From contig NZ_JBBAKG010000013.1 in assembly GCF_040403615.1 (NCBI RefSeq), positions 27,838 through 91,837 on the forward strand: a stretch of 64,000 nucleotides of DNA. The letters are read 5' to 3'. The position numbers and the translations under genes are program-made. Below are positions 16,216 through 24,215 of the stretch, one piece after another (positions within the stretch are counted from its first letter, which is position 1; every line of letters begins with the position of its first letter). The notes beneath the pieces were generated by a model that did not search any database, was not told the DNA's origin, and was given only the letters and a program-made list of their open reading frames with translations. Origin of the DNA: Haliscomenobacter sp040403615 (GTDB lineage: Bacteria > Bacteroidota > Bacteroidia > Chitinophagales > Saprospiraceae).

Positions 16216-16944
16216 CTACAAATACAACTGTACCATTTTGCGCCAATACCGAGCGCGGTGTGCTTCGCCATCCCAGATATGGAGGGCATGAGGGATGTCT
16301 TTAGCAGCAAGCGTTTCGCTCATGTGCTGATTGCTGCCCAAAAAAACGTCCTCCTCTCCTACCGCCATGATGATCTCCAACTTGCGGATGGCTTCAAGTT
16401 GTTGATCTTCGTCCAGGTTAGGCATATAATGACTGGGTGTGATGAAATACAGGTCTTCATCGTAGTAACCCTCCAACAAATCCTGAAAAACCCCAACTGG
16501 GGTAGTCAGGTCATACCGCCCACTCATGGCCACCACTTTGGCAAAAGACTGGGTGTATCTGAAAGCAAAATTTAAGGCATGATAGGCCCCAAAGCTACAG
16601 CCTGCCGACATAAGATAGGGATTATCGTTTTTTTCAAGGCTCATCGGCACTATTTCCTCCATGATGTATTTTTCATACTGCAAGTGCCGTTCGATGCGCC
16701 CACGGGGCCGGCGCCAATAGGAATAGAAGCTTTCTTGATCTACGCTGTCCACGCAATAGATTTGCAACCAGCCCTGCTCAATTTTTTCAGCAATAGCACC
16801 AATCACCCCCCAGTTTTCGTAATCGTAATACCGCGCCATCCTTGTTGGAAAAAACAAGACCCTTGCTCCGCTGTGCCCAAACACCAGGAGTTCCATGTCG
16901 CGATGCAAATTGGGGCTAAACCAGCGGTGGTATTCTCGGTGCAT
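16216..16944 (-). CDS. Esterase-family alpha/beta hydrolase
   Basis: A 242-residue cytosolic esterase of the putative-esterase (esterase D/antigen 85-like) group. The nucleophile elbow is SAGCSFGAYHALNFAF (Ser117, pattern G-x-S-x-G). The Asp/His side is formed by VGEEDVFL and the late His of WDGEAHRARYW. Other family stretches are LLVFGHSGARVLFFPT near the N-terminus and VVAMSGRYDLTT after the elbow. No signal peptide is present. It ends 128 bp from the CARDB gene start and begins 25 bp from the end of the SGNH hydrolase gene on the same strand, so the two hydrolases form a likely pair. Substrate unknown. Confidence 0.82.
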   Translation of the reverse strand: MHREYHRWFSPNLHRDMELLVFGHSGARVLFFPTRMARYYDYENWGVIGAIAEKIEQGWLQIYCVDSVDQESFYSYWRRPRGRIERHLQYEKYIMEEIVPMSLEKNDNPYLMSAGCSFGAYHALNFAFRYTQSFAKVVAMSGRYDLTTPVGVFQDLLEGYYDEDLYFITPSHYMPNLDEDQQLEAIRKLEIIMAVGEEDVFLGSNQHMSETLAAKDIPHALHIWDGEAHRARYWRKMVQLYL

Positions 16945-16969
16945 TTTACGTGTTTTGAGTTGTGTCGGT

Positions 16970-17566
16970 CTATAGCAGGGGGACAGGATATTGAAGTAAA
17001 TGTTCTTTCCAGCACTGATACCCCAATGGGCTCAAATGCAGGCCGTCTGGCTCAAAAAGACTGGGGTCAGGGCGGCCATTTTCGCCAAGCATGGCATCAA
17101 AGATGTTTACAAAATGGTAATTTCCACCGCGCGCAAGCAACTCCTTTTCCACCAGTTGATTGGTGTATTTTATGTTTTCCACAATGTTCCAGCGCTTGAT
17201 GCTGGGCTTGATGGAAATGAATGCGAATGGTATGTCTCCGAATTGCTCATGCACTTTGGCCAACAATTGTAGAAAAAACCCGAACACCTCTTCAGGATTT
17301 CGACCATCACCCAAATCGTTGTCGCCGCCATAAAAAATCATGGATTTCGGCTGATGCGATACCATCACTCTTTCAAAAAACCACACGCAAGCGGCCAGTG
17401 TAGAGCCTCCAAAACCCAAATTGACTACGTTTCGGTTGGGGAAATCCTGTCCTAAAGTTTTCCATTGGGTAATGGAAGAGCTTCCGTAAAACAATACTTC
17501 GTCTTGGTGCGCCACTTGATCGCGCTGATGCTCTAGCCTCTTAATTTCTTCTTCGTACCAAATCAT
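16970..17566 (-). CDS. SGNH/GDSL-type hydrolase
   Basis: A 198-residue SGNH hydrolase (esterase or lipase-like). Block I is FYGSSSITQW (GSS replacing GDS, as in many members), block II glycine is in VNLGFGGST, block III Asn is in YGGDNDLG, and block V Asp/His is in PDGLHLSPLGY. All four SGNH positions are therefore present. No signal peptide, so the enzyme is cytosolic. It is the first gene of the pair with the esterase downstream (gap 25 bp). An unusual 31-bp palindrome lies 96 bp upstream of its start. Confidence 0.87.
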   Translation of the reverse strand: MIWYEEEIKRLEHQRDQVAHQDEVLFYGSSSITQWKTLGQDFPNRNVVNLGFGGSTLAACVWFFERVMVSHQPKSMIFYGGDNDLGDGRNPEEVFGFFLQLLAKVHEQFGDIPFAFISIKPSIKRWNIVENIKYTNQLVEKELLARGGNYHFVNIFDAMLGENGRPDPSLFEPDGLHLSPLGYQCWKEHLLQYPVPLL

Positions 17567-17661
17567 TTACACAAGCTTTCTTTTGCAATTGGGCGTAAAA
17601 TTAGTTTTCTCAAAATCAACATTGAGACTTTATACATTAAGTTTAGGTTTATTTTTTTGAG

Positions 17662-17726
17662 ATCGACGTTCAGATCGACGTTTACTAAACTTTTGAAGTT
17701 TAGTAAACGTCGATCTGAACGTCGAT
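17662..17726. repeat. 31-bp perfect inverted repeat with 3-nt loop
   Basis: The left arm 17662-17692 and right arm 17696-17726 are perfect reverse complements around the loop TTG. Each arm itself contains two direct copies of ATCGACGTT, so the 9-mer or its complement occurs four times. It lies between the end of the haloperoxidase-like gene and the start of the SGNH hydrolase gene. There is no U tract on either side, so it is not a normal terminator; a cruciform, a palindromic mobile repeat or a protein target are all possible. Confidence 0.85.
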
Positions 17727-17735
17727 TGTTAAAAT

Positions 17736-19274
17736 CTATTCTGCCCCATCTTTTTTAGCCCGGTTCACAGCATACACTGCCACTTTTTTTCCTTGTGCCA
17801 AACCAGCCTCCGCATCAAAGCGGTAGTGGATACCGCCATAGATCCGGGATTCGGCTGCTTCGCGGGCCCAAGTCTGGCATTGCTGCGCTTCTTCTGGAAA
17901 AATATAAGACAGCACCTCTGCTCCTGCCGCAGAAAAAGTGCTGTGCCCAGAGGTATAAGCCGGGAAGTTGGGTGTCCCCAGGATCGTTTTAAACCCAGGA
18001 ATGGCCTGGATCGGTCTGGGATAATGGTAATAATACTTGGTATCCCAGCAACTGATCCCCGCATCCATAATGGCCATGTTCATGTAAGCCAAGGTGCGCG
18101 CTGAGCGCAAGGGATTGAACTTGTATTTGATCAAAAAATTCTTGGCAAAGCGATTCCAATGCCCTGGAGGCGTATAGGTGTTCAAGCCGTCCGACCACCA
18201 GTTGGCGATTTTGCGTTGCTCGATAGTCAAATTCTTGGTGATGTCCTGCAATTCCTGTACAGCAACGTTGAATTCTGCCGAGCCTGGCTTAGGCGGTACA
18301 GGAGATCTTACCTCTTCCACCATAGGCACGTTCCACATTCTGACTTTGCCAAACAGTGGGGTAAGACCAACTGGTCGGGTTGGGGTTTCCTGATTGTCCC
18401 ATTGCCAGCCAAAACGATTGAGTGCAGCAGCTTTGATGGAATCAGACACCGCTCTGGGCGTCTGTGCTTTTTTCATGCCATCACTTCCCGCTCTTTGCAA
18501 GGCAACTTTTGCAACCTCCGAACCAATAATTGCCCCCGCGTCCAGATCACTTTGTACGTTTACTCCAGCCCAGGTCAAACAAACCATGTTCTCGTTGGCT
18601 TTGGCAATCAGGTAATCTTTTTCAAGGGGGAACATCGCGATCAGGATGTCTCTGGAAGCCGCGGCAACCACCGCACCATCGGCAGGATAGGCGGGCAATG
18701 CGGTTTTGGCATACGCCGGAACAATCGAATTGTCTACTTCATATGGTGCTTTCCGGTTGTACTTGAATTTGTAATTCCAGGCGCTGATCAGGCCATCAAA
18801 TTGTGCCACACTCAGGTAAGCCAAAGCTCTACAGGTGTACGGCGGATGCGAATACGGAAACAAAGGGTACTTGCCGGGATTGGCCGCATCCGGTACTGGA
18901 TAAGACCCGTCCGCATTCGGTTCTGGAATCAGGTTGTATTTGGTGGACAGTTCCAAGGCAATTTCGTTCCAGCGCAAAATGGGGTTGTTGGTCCAATAGG
19001 CAATTTTCTCGCGTTGCGCACTGCTCAAAGTGGACATGGCCAATTTTACATTGTTCAATTCAGCTTTGTATTCGTCTGAAGTCACTTCTTTCGGCGCAGG
19101 GATCACAATTTGGCTTGCTCCCGAAAGGAGTATTGGTTTCCAACTGCCTCCTTTTTCGTCAATGCCTGCAAAGGCATAATCGGTGTAATCAGCACGGGTA
19201 AGCAATTCTTTCTCGCAAGAAAGACCAAACAACAAACCCAAAGTGAGGACGATAAAAATGTATTTATTTTTCAT
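17736..19274 (-). CDS. Vanadium-dependent haloperoxidase / PAP2-type lipoprotein, active site intact
   Basis: A 512-residue lipoprotein (signal MKNKYIFIVLTLGLLFGLSC, lipobox LSC) of the vanadium haloperoxidase/PAP2 phosphatase superfamily. The oxyanion-binding motifs are all present near the C-terminus: K-x(6)-RP in TKYYYHYPRPIQ, the SGH motif in AYTSGHSTFSAAG (His444), and SRxxxGxH in ESRIYGGIHYRFD (Arg477, His483). Family members bind vanadate or hydrolyse phosphate esters; which of the two cannot be told from sequence. The ATG at 19274 was chosen because it starts the signal peptide. The upstream neighbour, an outer-membrane protein 43 bp away on the same strand, is probably in the same operon. 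A paralogue lies at 62526-63863. Confidence 0.87.
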   Translation of the reverse strand: MKNKYIFIVLTLGLLFGLSCEKELLTRADYTDYAFAGIDEKGGSWKPILLSGASQIVIPAPKEVTSDEYKAELNNVKLAMSTLSSAQREKIAYWTNNPILRWNEIALELSTKYNLIPEPNADGSYPVPDAANPGKYPLFPYSHPPYTCRALAYLSVAQFDGLISAWNYKFKYNRKAPYEVDNSIVPAYAKTALPAYPADGAVVAAASRDILIAMFPLEKDYLIAKANENMVCLTWAGVNVQSDLDAGAIIGSEVAKVALQRAGSDGMKKAQTPRAVSDSIKAAALNRFGWQWDNQETPTRPVGLTPLFGKVRMWNVPMVEEVRSPVPPKPGSAEFNVAVQELQDITKNLTIEQRKIANWWSDGLNTYTPPGHWNRFAKNFLIKYKFNPLRSARTLAYMNMAIMDAGISCWDTKYYYHYPRPIQAIPGFKTILGTPNFPAYTSGHSTFSAAGAEVLSYIFPEEAQQCQTWAREAAESRIYGGIHYRFDAEAGLAQGKKVAVYAVNRAKKDGAE

Positions 19275-19317
19275 AATGAAAATGCATTTGATGAGGTGAA
19301 CTAGTGAGTTCCGGTGT

Positions 19318-20244
19318 TCAGATTTTGAATTGATAGGTGATGCCAAAACCGTAGTTTTGAAACTGGCCCATGTTGCGGCCATGAATCATTTTGGAATAAT
19401 AGGCGATGGCGCCAAAACCATGAATCGACTTAATGTTCTTAAAGTAGTACTGCGCAAAAAATCCCACCTGATCCACCTCTACCTTGTTGGTTGGTTGGGG
19501 CGAATTGTAAATGCGAATGTCGTCGCCACTGGTCGACCGCAATCCCATGTAATTGGCCTCGATTTTCAGGCTGCTGTTGAACAACCAGGTTCCTACGGAG
19601 CAATTATAGTTCAAGGCATTTGGTACATCCATCCACTGTGAATAATAGGCTCCATTGTTGTAGTAAAAATTGCGCTCTACCTTGGTTTGGCCGCGCCACA
19701 GGTGTGCTGCCGCCCCACGAACATAAATTCCGTTGTCGAAGCGGTATTGCAAAATGCCACGCAGACTCCATTCATTGGTACCCAAGCCCAGACTAAAAGG
19801 CTGGTAATCGGACAAGTAATTCGACACTGGTGTACCAAAACCACCAGTAGCCAAAAAGGAGATTTTCCCAGGCCCTACTTGTTGATTGAAAATTTCACCT
19901 TTGATGGCAATGTTCAAGTCCTGGATGCCACCAACGCCTTTCAATTGACCACCAGTAGCCTCGGTCTGGATGTAGGGCAAGGTGGCAATCAGGTTGATTT
20001 TGTTGGTAATGCCATAGGCAACCATTGAGGTCGCGGCTTTTTTGGAAAAGGTACCAATGTTGGCGTTGCTTCTAAGGCGCGCCCCTTCCCAGTATTGATC
20101 CCAGGAACCTGCATCGTACAGCAGGGCAACACAAAATTCGCGCTTTTGCATCAATAGATCGTCGCTGGGAGTTTGGGCTTTTAGTGCGCTCAAATAGGCT
20201 ATAGATAGTACAAGGAGAAATATCCGTATAAGGTGATTTTTCAT
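19318..20244 (-). CDS. Outer-membrane beta-barrel protein, transporter-like
   Basis: A 308-residue protein with signal peptide (MKNHLIRIFLLVLSIAYLSA, then LKAQ). The body alternates short amphipathic strands ending in aromatic residues (NKINLIATLPYIQTEA, KISFLATGGFGTPVSN, YGFGITYQFKI at the C-terminus with terminal hydrophobic Ile), as expected for an outer-membrane barrel of the phenol-degradation-channel/transporter-like kind. Substrate unknown. It is the likely first gene of an operon with the haloperoxidase-like lipoprotein downstream, suggesting the two act together at the outer membrane. Confidence 0.75.
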   Translation of the reverse strand: MKNHLIRIFLLVLSIAYLSALKAQTPSDDLLMQKREFCVALLYDAGSWDQYWEGARLRSNANIGTFSKKAATSMVAYGITNKINLIATLPYIQTEATGGQLKGVGGIQDLNIAIKGEIFNQQVGPGKISFLATGGFGTPVSNYLSDYQPFSLGLGTNEWSLRGILQYRFDNGIYVRGAAAHLWRGQTKVERNFYYNNGAYYSQWMDVPNALNYNCSVGTWLFNSSLKIEANYMGLRSTSGDDIRIYNSPQPTNKVEVDQVGFFAQYYFKNIKSIHGFGAIAYYSKMIHGRNMGQFQNYGFGITYQFKI

Positions 20245-20344
20245 CGGAATTGAAATTAGAAAATAGAGAAATTACCTTGTAGAAGCGCGAAGTAGCGCTT
20301 TACAATGTTTAAACAAACGTAAAGAAGTGGCGAATGCCAAGGGG

Positions 20345-20929
20345 TTATGCGCCTTGCGGTGGCGGCTTAGGAGTGGAGTGGTCAGACAAATCGATCAAGC
20401 CCACAAAATTTTGGGGCTGAGCAGTTTTTGTGTGGTCAACAACAATTGGGTTAATAACTATAAGTGCATGTTCTTCAAAGTAAAAATCGGAGAAATAGCG
20501 CTCCGTGAAGGTTTTAGGTGCAGAACGGTCTTCTTGGTTTTGTTGGGCATCGACTTTGTACTCGTGTCGGGTACCATTTGGCGATTTGGAGTCTACGGTA
20601 TAGTAGTTCGTTTCGCCATTTTCTTCGTCTGAAAAAAGGAAAGGCGCACCGTAGCCCATCCCTTGTATCACTTTGATGTCTTCTTTTTTCTGAATTTTGA
20701 TGTGGGCGGTAACGCCAAGTTCCGCTTTCATCTTTTGGGCAATGGCGGTTTCTTTGGCGTCCATGATCGACTCGATCCGGGCAGTGTACACCACATGAAT
20801 GAACACACGGCCTCCCACCCACTGCATAAAGATCAGTAGAATGAATAGCCATGCGCAGATGGGCCGCAATGTTTGCCTGAATTGGTTCACCGCACTTCGT
20901 TTATTTATGAACGAACCATGAAACAGCAT
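20345..20929 (-). CDS. Hypothetical single-pass membrane protein
   Basis: A 194-residue protein I do not recognise. It has one hydrophobic segment near the N-terminus (PICAWLFILLIFMQWVGG, about residues 27-45) preceded by basic residues, so the rest is predicted to be periplasmic. The body holds a helical part (RIESIMDAKETAIAQKMKAE), an acidic patch (LFSDEENGETNYYTVDS) and a proline-rich end (STPKPPPQGA). No enzyme motif is seen. It stands alone between the outer-membrane barrel gene and a toxin-antitoxin pair. Confidence 0.65.
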   Translation of the reverse strand: MLFHGSFINKRSAVNQFRQTLRPICAWLFILLIFMQWVGGRVFIHVVYTARIESIMDAKETAIAQKMKAELGVTAHIKIQKKEDIKVIQGMGYGAPFLFSDEENGETNYYTVDSKSPNGTRHEYKVDAQQNQEDRSAPKTFTERYFSDFYFEEHALIVINPIVVDHTKTAQPQNFVGLIDLSDHSTPKPPPQGA

Positions 20930-21016
20930 TTGCCGTTTGGCTGCAAGAACGGAATAATCTTAAAAAATGCAAAGGGATGGCGGTATTTATTTTGGGTAGG
21001 CAGGGTGAAACCCCTT

Positions 21017-21352
21017 TTAGCGTAAATCAATTTCTATAATTTTCGCCTCCCTATCTGCTGATAAAATAACTTCCTCAATCCTCGTGACAAATTGAACGAG
21101 GGTCTTGTAACGATTGTCAAACGTTTTAATAACAATTAATTTTACAGGATATTTATCTAGATTTTGTTGATTTTTAAGGTTTTTATCGGCAGTCATTAAA
21201 TATTCGAAACCTGCTTCAAGCATTGAACGAATTAGATCTCCATTCTTTTTTTCTGCCCAGCCCATATCATGTACTGATGTGACTTCAAGTTCAGTAGAAA
21301 AATGTTTCACCAAAGGCCGTGGCAAATTTTCATCAAGCAAGATTTTCTTCAT
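21017..21352 (-). CDS. DUF5615 PIN-like toxin
   Basis: A 111-residue PIN-like protein of the DUF5615 family, predicted ribonuclease toxin. The acidic residues expected in the active site are in ILLDENLPRPLV, SVHDMGWAEKKNGDLI and YLMTADKNL. It overlaps the upstream DUF433 gene by 20 bases, the normal antitoxin-toxin arrangement. It is complete, unlike the related stub at 14055-14123. RNA cleavage is expected from the fold and is not shown here. Confidence 0.85.
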   Translation of the reverse strand: MKKILLDENLPRPLVKHFSTELEVTSVHDMGWAEKKNGDLIRSMLEAGFEYLMTADKNLKNQQNLDKYPVKLIVIKTFDNRYKTLVQFVTRIEEVILSADREAKIIEIDLR

Positions 21353-21560
21353 AGGTATTGAAAGTGAGGTAAGCCTGCATCAAGTTAATCAAACTCAAGA
21401 CTTGTTCTTTCTGAACAGAAGGAAAATCATTTAGAAACTCTTCGATGGTATCTCCATTTTTAAGATAATCGAAAAGAATTTTGATTGGGACGCGTGTTTT
21501 TGAAAAAACAGGCGTCCCACTTTGAATCTCGGCTGAGATGGTAATGATGTCTGCAATCAT
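21333..21560 (-). CDS. DUF433 antitoxin
   Basis: A 75-residue DUF433 protein (SGTPVFSKTRVPIKILFDYL, then KNGDTIEEFLNDFPSV) that precedes and overlaps the DUF5615 toxin by 20 bases. It would neutralise the toxin and probably repress its own promoter. A TATTTTTG box on the same strand at 21577-21584 lies 17 bp upstream of the ATG and is a likely -7 element. The 90-bp dispersed repeat begins 43 bp upstream, so the -33 region may fall at the edge of that repeat. Confidence 0.85.
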   Translation of the reverse strand: MIADIITISAEIQSGTPVFSKTRVPIKILFDYLKNGDTIEEFLNDFPSVQKEQVLSLINLMQAYLTFNTYEENLA

Positions 21561-21602
21561 TTTGATACTTTGATTACAAAAATAAACATTTAATCACGAA
21601 GA

Positions 21603-21692
21603 ATGACGCAAAAAATTACTTCCCGATTTTTTGAGCCGCTTTTGATTAGGAAGCTCACTTGAAATGAACCGTTCGATTTCCTATTCAAAACC
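21603..21692. repeat. Dispersed 90-bp palindromic element, copy 1
   Basis: A 90-bp unit nearly identical to 63911-64000 (2 mismatches over 90). It begins ATGACGCAAAAAATTACTTC and carries an internal inverted repeat: TTTTGATTAGGAAG and TTTCCTATTCAAAA, 14 bp arms with two mismatches in this copy, separated by about 23 bp. No coding potential. It lies between a toxin-antitoxin promoter and the 3' end of a GH32 gene. The size, arms and dispersion resemble a MITE or a palindromic intergenic repeat. Confidence 0.9.
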
Positions 21693-21741
21693 CAAAATCG
21701 AGAAGTTAATTTTTCTGCTTAAGAATCCAGTTTTGGTTTTA

Positions 21742-23298
21742 TCAACGCCAAATCCCCTTCAATTGCCAGATCTGCCCTTTCAACAACTCCACTTTTCCGC
21801 CTTCAGAAAACAAGGAGATCGAATCAAAGGGTTGGCTTGGGAAAAACAAATCGGTCAGTACTACCTTACCTTGGTCTGCAAAAAGTTCTACAGAAGAAAC
21901 ATCCAGCAGGAGGCGTATTTGCACTTTTCGATCAGCGCTTTCCCGTACCGCAAAATGCTCCGCCTTGGCAAATTCTTTGGAAAAATCAGCGTTCCCCGCT
22001 TGTCTGCGGTCGCTGAAAAAGCGCTTTTGGGCAGCGTCCAGGCCGATGCGGTATTTTTCTCCGGCGGCATTGCGCAATTCGATGCCCCAGATAGCTTTTT
22101 GATCGGCAGGCAGCATGACTTCCAGTTCTACTTCAAGTTGAGCTGGAGACAAGTCACTTTTTTTGCCAAGATCCAATGTCCCGGAAAGCGATTGTGCGGG
22201 TATGTTGTAAGTTTTGGCGCGCAATTTGGCCAAACTGGCCACCGGTTGGGCGCTCAGTCGCAAACCATCGGGCGTTTGTACCAATTTCATCTCACGGGGC
22301 AAGGTGTTGGCGCTGCGCCAGGCTTGAGTTGGCACGCTGGTTGCGTACTGCCAATTGCTCATCCAGCCCAAAAACAAACGGCGGCCATCCGGGGCATTTG
22401 ACCAGGTGACGCCAGCGTAATTGTCGCGGCCCCAATCTACCCACAACACTTTATCTGCTGGGTTGCTGTTGCTGAAGGTTTTTCCATCAAAATCTCCCAC
22501 AAAGTACTGCGTGGCCGAGCCACCATTAGGGCCGCCACTGCCGATGCTTTGGAGCAACACCCATTTTTCGGTTTTGGTACCTTCTACTTTGATCGGAAAG
22601 AAATCGGGGCATTCCCATACGCCGCCGTGATTGCCCTGTTTTTCGCCAAAATCACTCAGAAAAGTCCAGTCTTTGAGGTTGGGCGAAGTGTAAAACTGGA
22701 CTTTGTTTTGTGCAGCCAATACCACGATCCACTTTTTAGAAGGCTCATGCCAGATCACTTTGGTATCCCGAAAATCGCGGATGCCCGGATTGGGAATGAC
22801 GGGGTTGCCTGCGTATTTGGTCCAGGTACGGCCCTTGTCCAGGCTATACGCAATGGATTGGCTTTCTACATCGACCCTTTGGGCTTTTTCGTGATCCATG
22901 TTGTGGTGCGTAAACATGGCTACCAGTGGCACGATTCCGTTTTTTCCAAAACCGCTGGTGTTTTTCCAATCTACTACCGCACTTCCTGAGAAAATCAAGC
23001 CCAACGAATCAGGATACAGCGCAATGGGCAGATTGCTCCAATACACCAAATCTTTGCTCACTGCATGCCCCCAGTGCATAGGCCCCCAAACATTGTCTTT
23101 GGGGTAATACTGGTAAAAGAGGTGGTATTCACCCTCGTAGTACACCATTCCATTGGGGTCGTTCATCCACATTTGCGGTGGAGAAAAATGGAATTGGGAG
23201 CGGTGAGGCTCGTGGTAATGGTTGGTTTGGGCGTTTAAACCGTCAATTGTAACCAGGATGAACAGTATAAAGTGAATGAACTGCTTTGCAATCTTCAT
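21742..23298 (-). CDS. GH32 fructan hydrolase (levanase/exo-inulinase type), secreted
   Basis: A 518-residue GH32 enzyme with a signal peptide (MKIAKQFIHFILFILVTIDG). The catalytic nucleophile is Asp47 in WMNDPNGM, the transition-state Asp178 is in DFRDTKV (family consensus RDP; here RDT) and the acid/base Glu229 is in VWECPDFF. The N-terminal five-blade propeller is followed from about residue 370 by a beta-sandwich domain typical of GH32. It would release fructose from fructans or sucrose in the periplasm or outside. It is the last gene of a tight operon with a PfkB kinase (gap 17 bp) and a sugar porter, together a complete fructan pathway. Confidence 0.95.
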   Translation of the reverse strand: MKIAKQFIHFILFILVTIDGLNAQTNHYHEPHRSQFHFSPPQMWMNDPNGMVYYEGEYHLFYQYYPKDNVWGPMHWGHAVSKDLVYWSNLPIALYPDSLGLIFSGSAVVDWKNTSGFGKNGIVPLVAMFTHHNMDHEKAQRVDVESQSIAYSLDKGRTWTKYAGNPVIPNPGIRDFRDTKVIWHEPSKKWIVVLAAQNKVQFYTSPNLKDWTFLSDFGEKQGNHGGVWECPDFFPIKVEGTKTEKWVLLQSIGSGGPNGGSATQYFVGDFDGKTFSNSNPADKVLWVDWGRDNYAGVTWSNAPDGRRLFLGWMSNWQYATSVPTQAWRSANTLPREMKLVQTPDGLRLSAQPVASLAKLRAKTYNIPAQSLSGTLDLGKKSDLSPAQLEVELEVMLPADQKAIWGIELRNAAGEKYRIGLDAAQKRFFSDRRQAGNADFSKEFAKAEHFAVRESADRKVQIRLLLDVSSVELFADQGKVVLTDLFFPSQPFDSISLFSEGGKVELLKGQIWQLKGIWR

Positions 23299-23315
23299 AG
23301 ATAAATTTTATAGAC

Positions 23316-24197
23316 TCATTTTTGAATAAGACCCTGCAATTCCTCCAACGAAATCACTGGTGTTCCTCCCTTATGCGTAGCGGTCAGCGCGCCCATGCCA
23401 CATCCGAAAGCCAGGTTTTGGGGTGCGGCGTTGCCTTCCAGTAAGCCGTGCAGAAAACCCGCCAAAAATGCATCGCCACTGCCTACCGTGTCTTGAACCA
23501 TCACTTTGAAACCCATATGCTCGCTGAACTGTTGGCCATCGAAATAAATGGCCCCCTTGTCGCCCCGGGTTTGCATGATGCCTTTCAGGGAGAAACGTTT
23601 GACGAGTCCTTCCATCTGATCCATGTCGTTGCCGGCCAGTCCGAACCATTTGCTCAACAAGATCAATTCTGCATCGTTGAGCTTCAGGATGTCGGCTTCA
23701 GCGCCTAATTCATCGATTAACTCGGGACTGTAAAAAGGAGTGCGCAAATTGACATCAAAAACCGCAGTTTTCACCTGAGGCAAAAGGTTGAGCAAGGTTT
23801 GTTTGCTGTGTGCATTGCGGCAGGCCAAACTGCCGTATACCAAGATTTTCACTTCTTTGGCCAATTTTTCCAATTGGTCATTCAGGCCAATATAGTCCCA
23901 GGCCGAAGGCTGCACGATCTCGTAACTGGGTTGCCCCGCAGCCGTCAACCTGACATTGACGACCCCAGTGGGGTATTCGGCGTCGATTTGAATGGTCGAT
24001 ACACCTACCCCTCGGGCATCCAAAAAACGCAGGATGTTGTTGCCCAAATCATCCATGCCCACGCTGCTGACCATGGCAACGCGATGCCCCAGGTTGTTTA
24101 ACTGACAAGCAACATTCATGGGTGCTCCACCCGCTACTTTGCCACTGGGAAGCAAGTCCCACAATACTTCTCCAAAACAGGCGACTTGTGTTTTCAT
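23316..24197 (-). CDS. PfkB-family carbohydrate kinase, probable fructokinase
   Basis: A 293-residue ribokinase-family enzyme. It has the N-terminal GEVLWDLLPSGKVAGGAPMN substrate motif (GG hinge) and the C-terminal signature DTVGSGDAFLAGFLHG with the catalytic base at Asp242. A fructokinase role follows from its place between a GH32 hydrolase and a sugar porter and from fructokinase-like FGEVLWD and GGAPMNVA. The ATG at 24197 is preferred over an in-frame TTG three codons upstream. It phosphorylates incoming fructose so that it can enter glycolysis; the sugar is an inference from context. Confidence 0.92.
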   Translation of the reverse strand: MKTQVACFGEVLWDLLPSGKVAGGAPMNVACQLNNLGHRVAMVSSVGMDDLGNNILRFLDARGVGVSTIQIDAEYPTGVVNVRLTAAGQPSYEIVQPSAWDYIGLNDQLEKLAKEVKILVYGSLACRNAHSKQTLLNLLPQVKTAVFDVNLRTPFYSPELIDELGAEADILKLNDAELILLSKWFGLAGNDMDQMEGLVKRFSLKGIMQTRGDKGAIYFDGQQFSEHMGFKVMVQDTVGSGDAFLAGFLHGLLEGNAAPQNLAFGCGMGALTATHKGGTPVISLEELQGLIQK

Positions 24198-24215
24198 AAA
24201 ATCCAAACTGATAAA

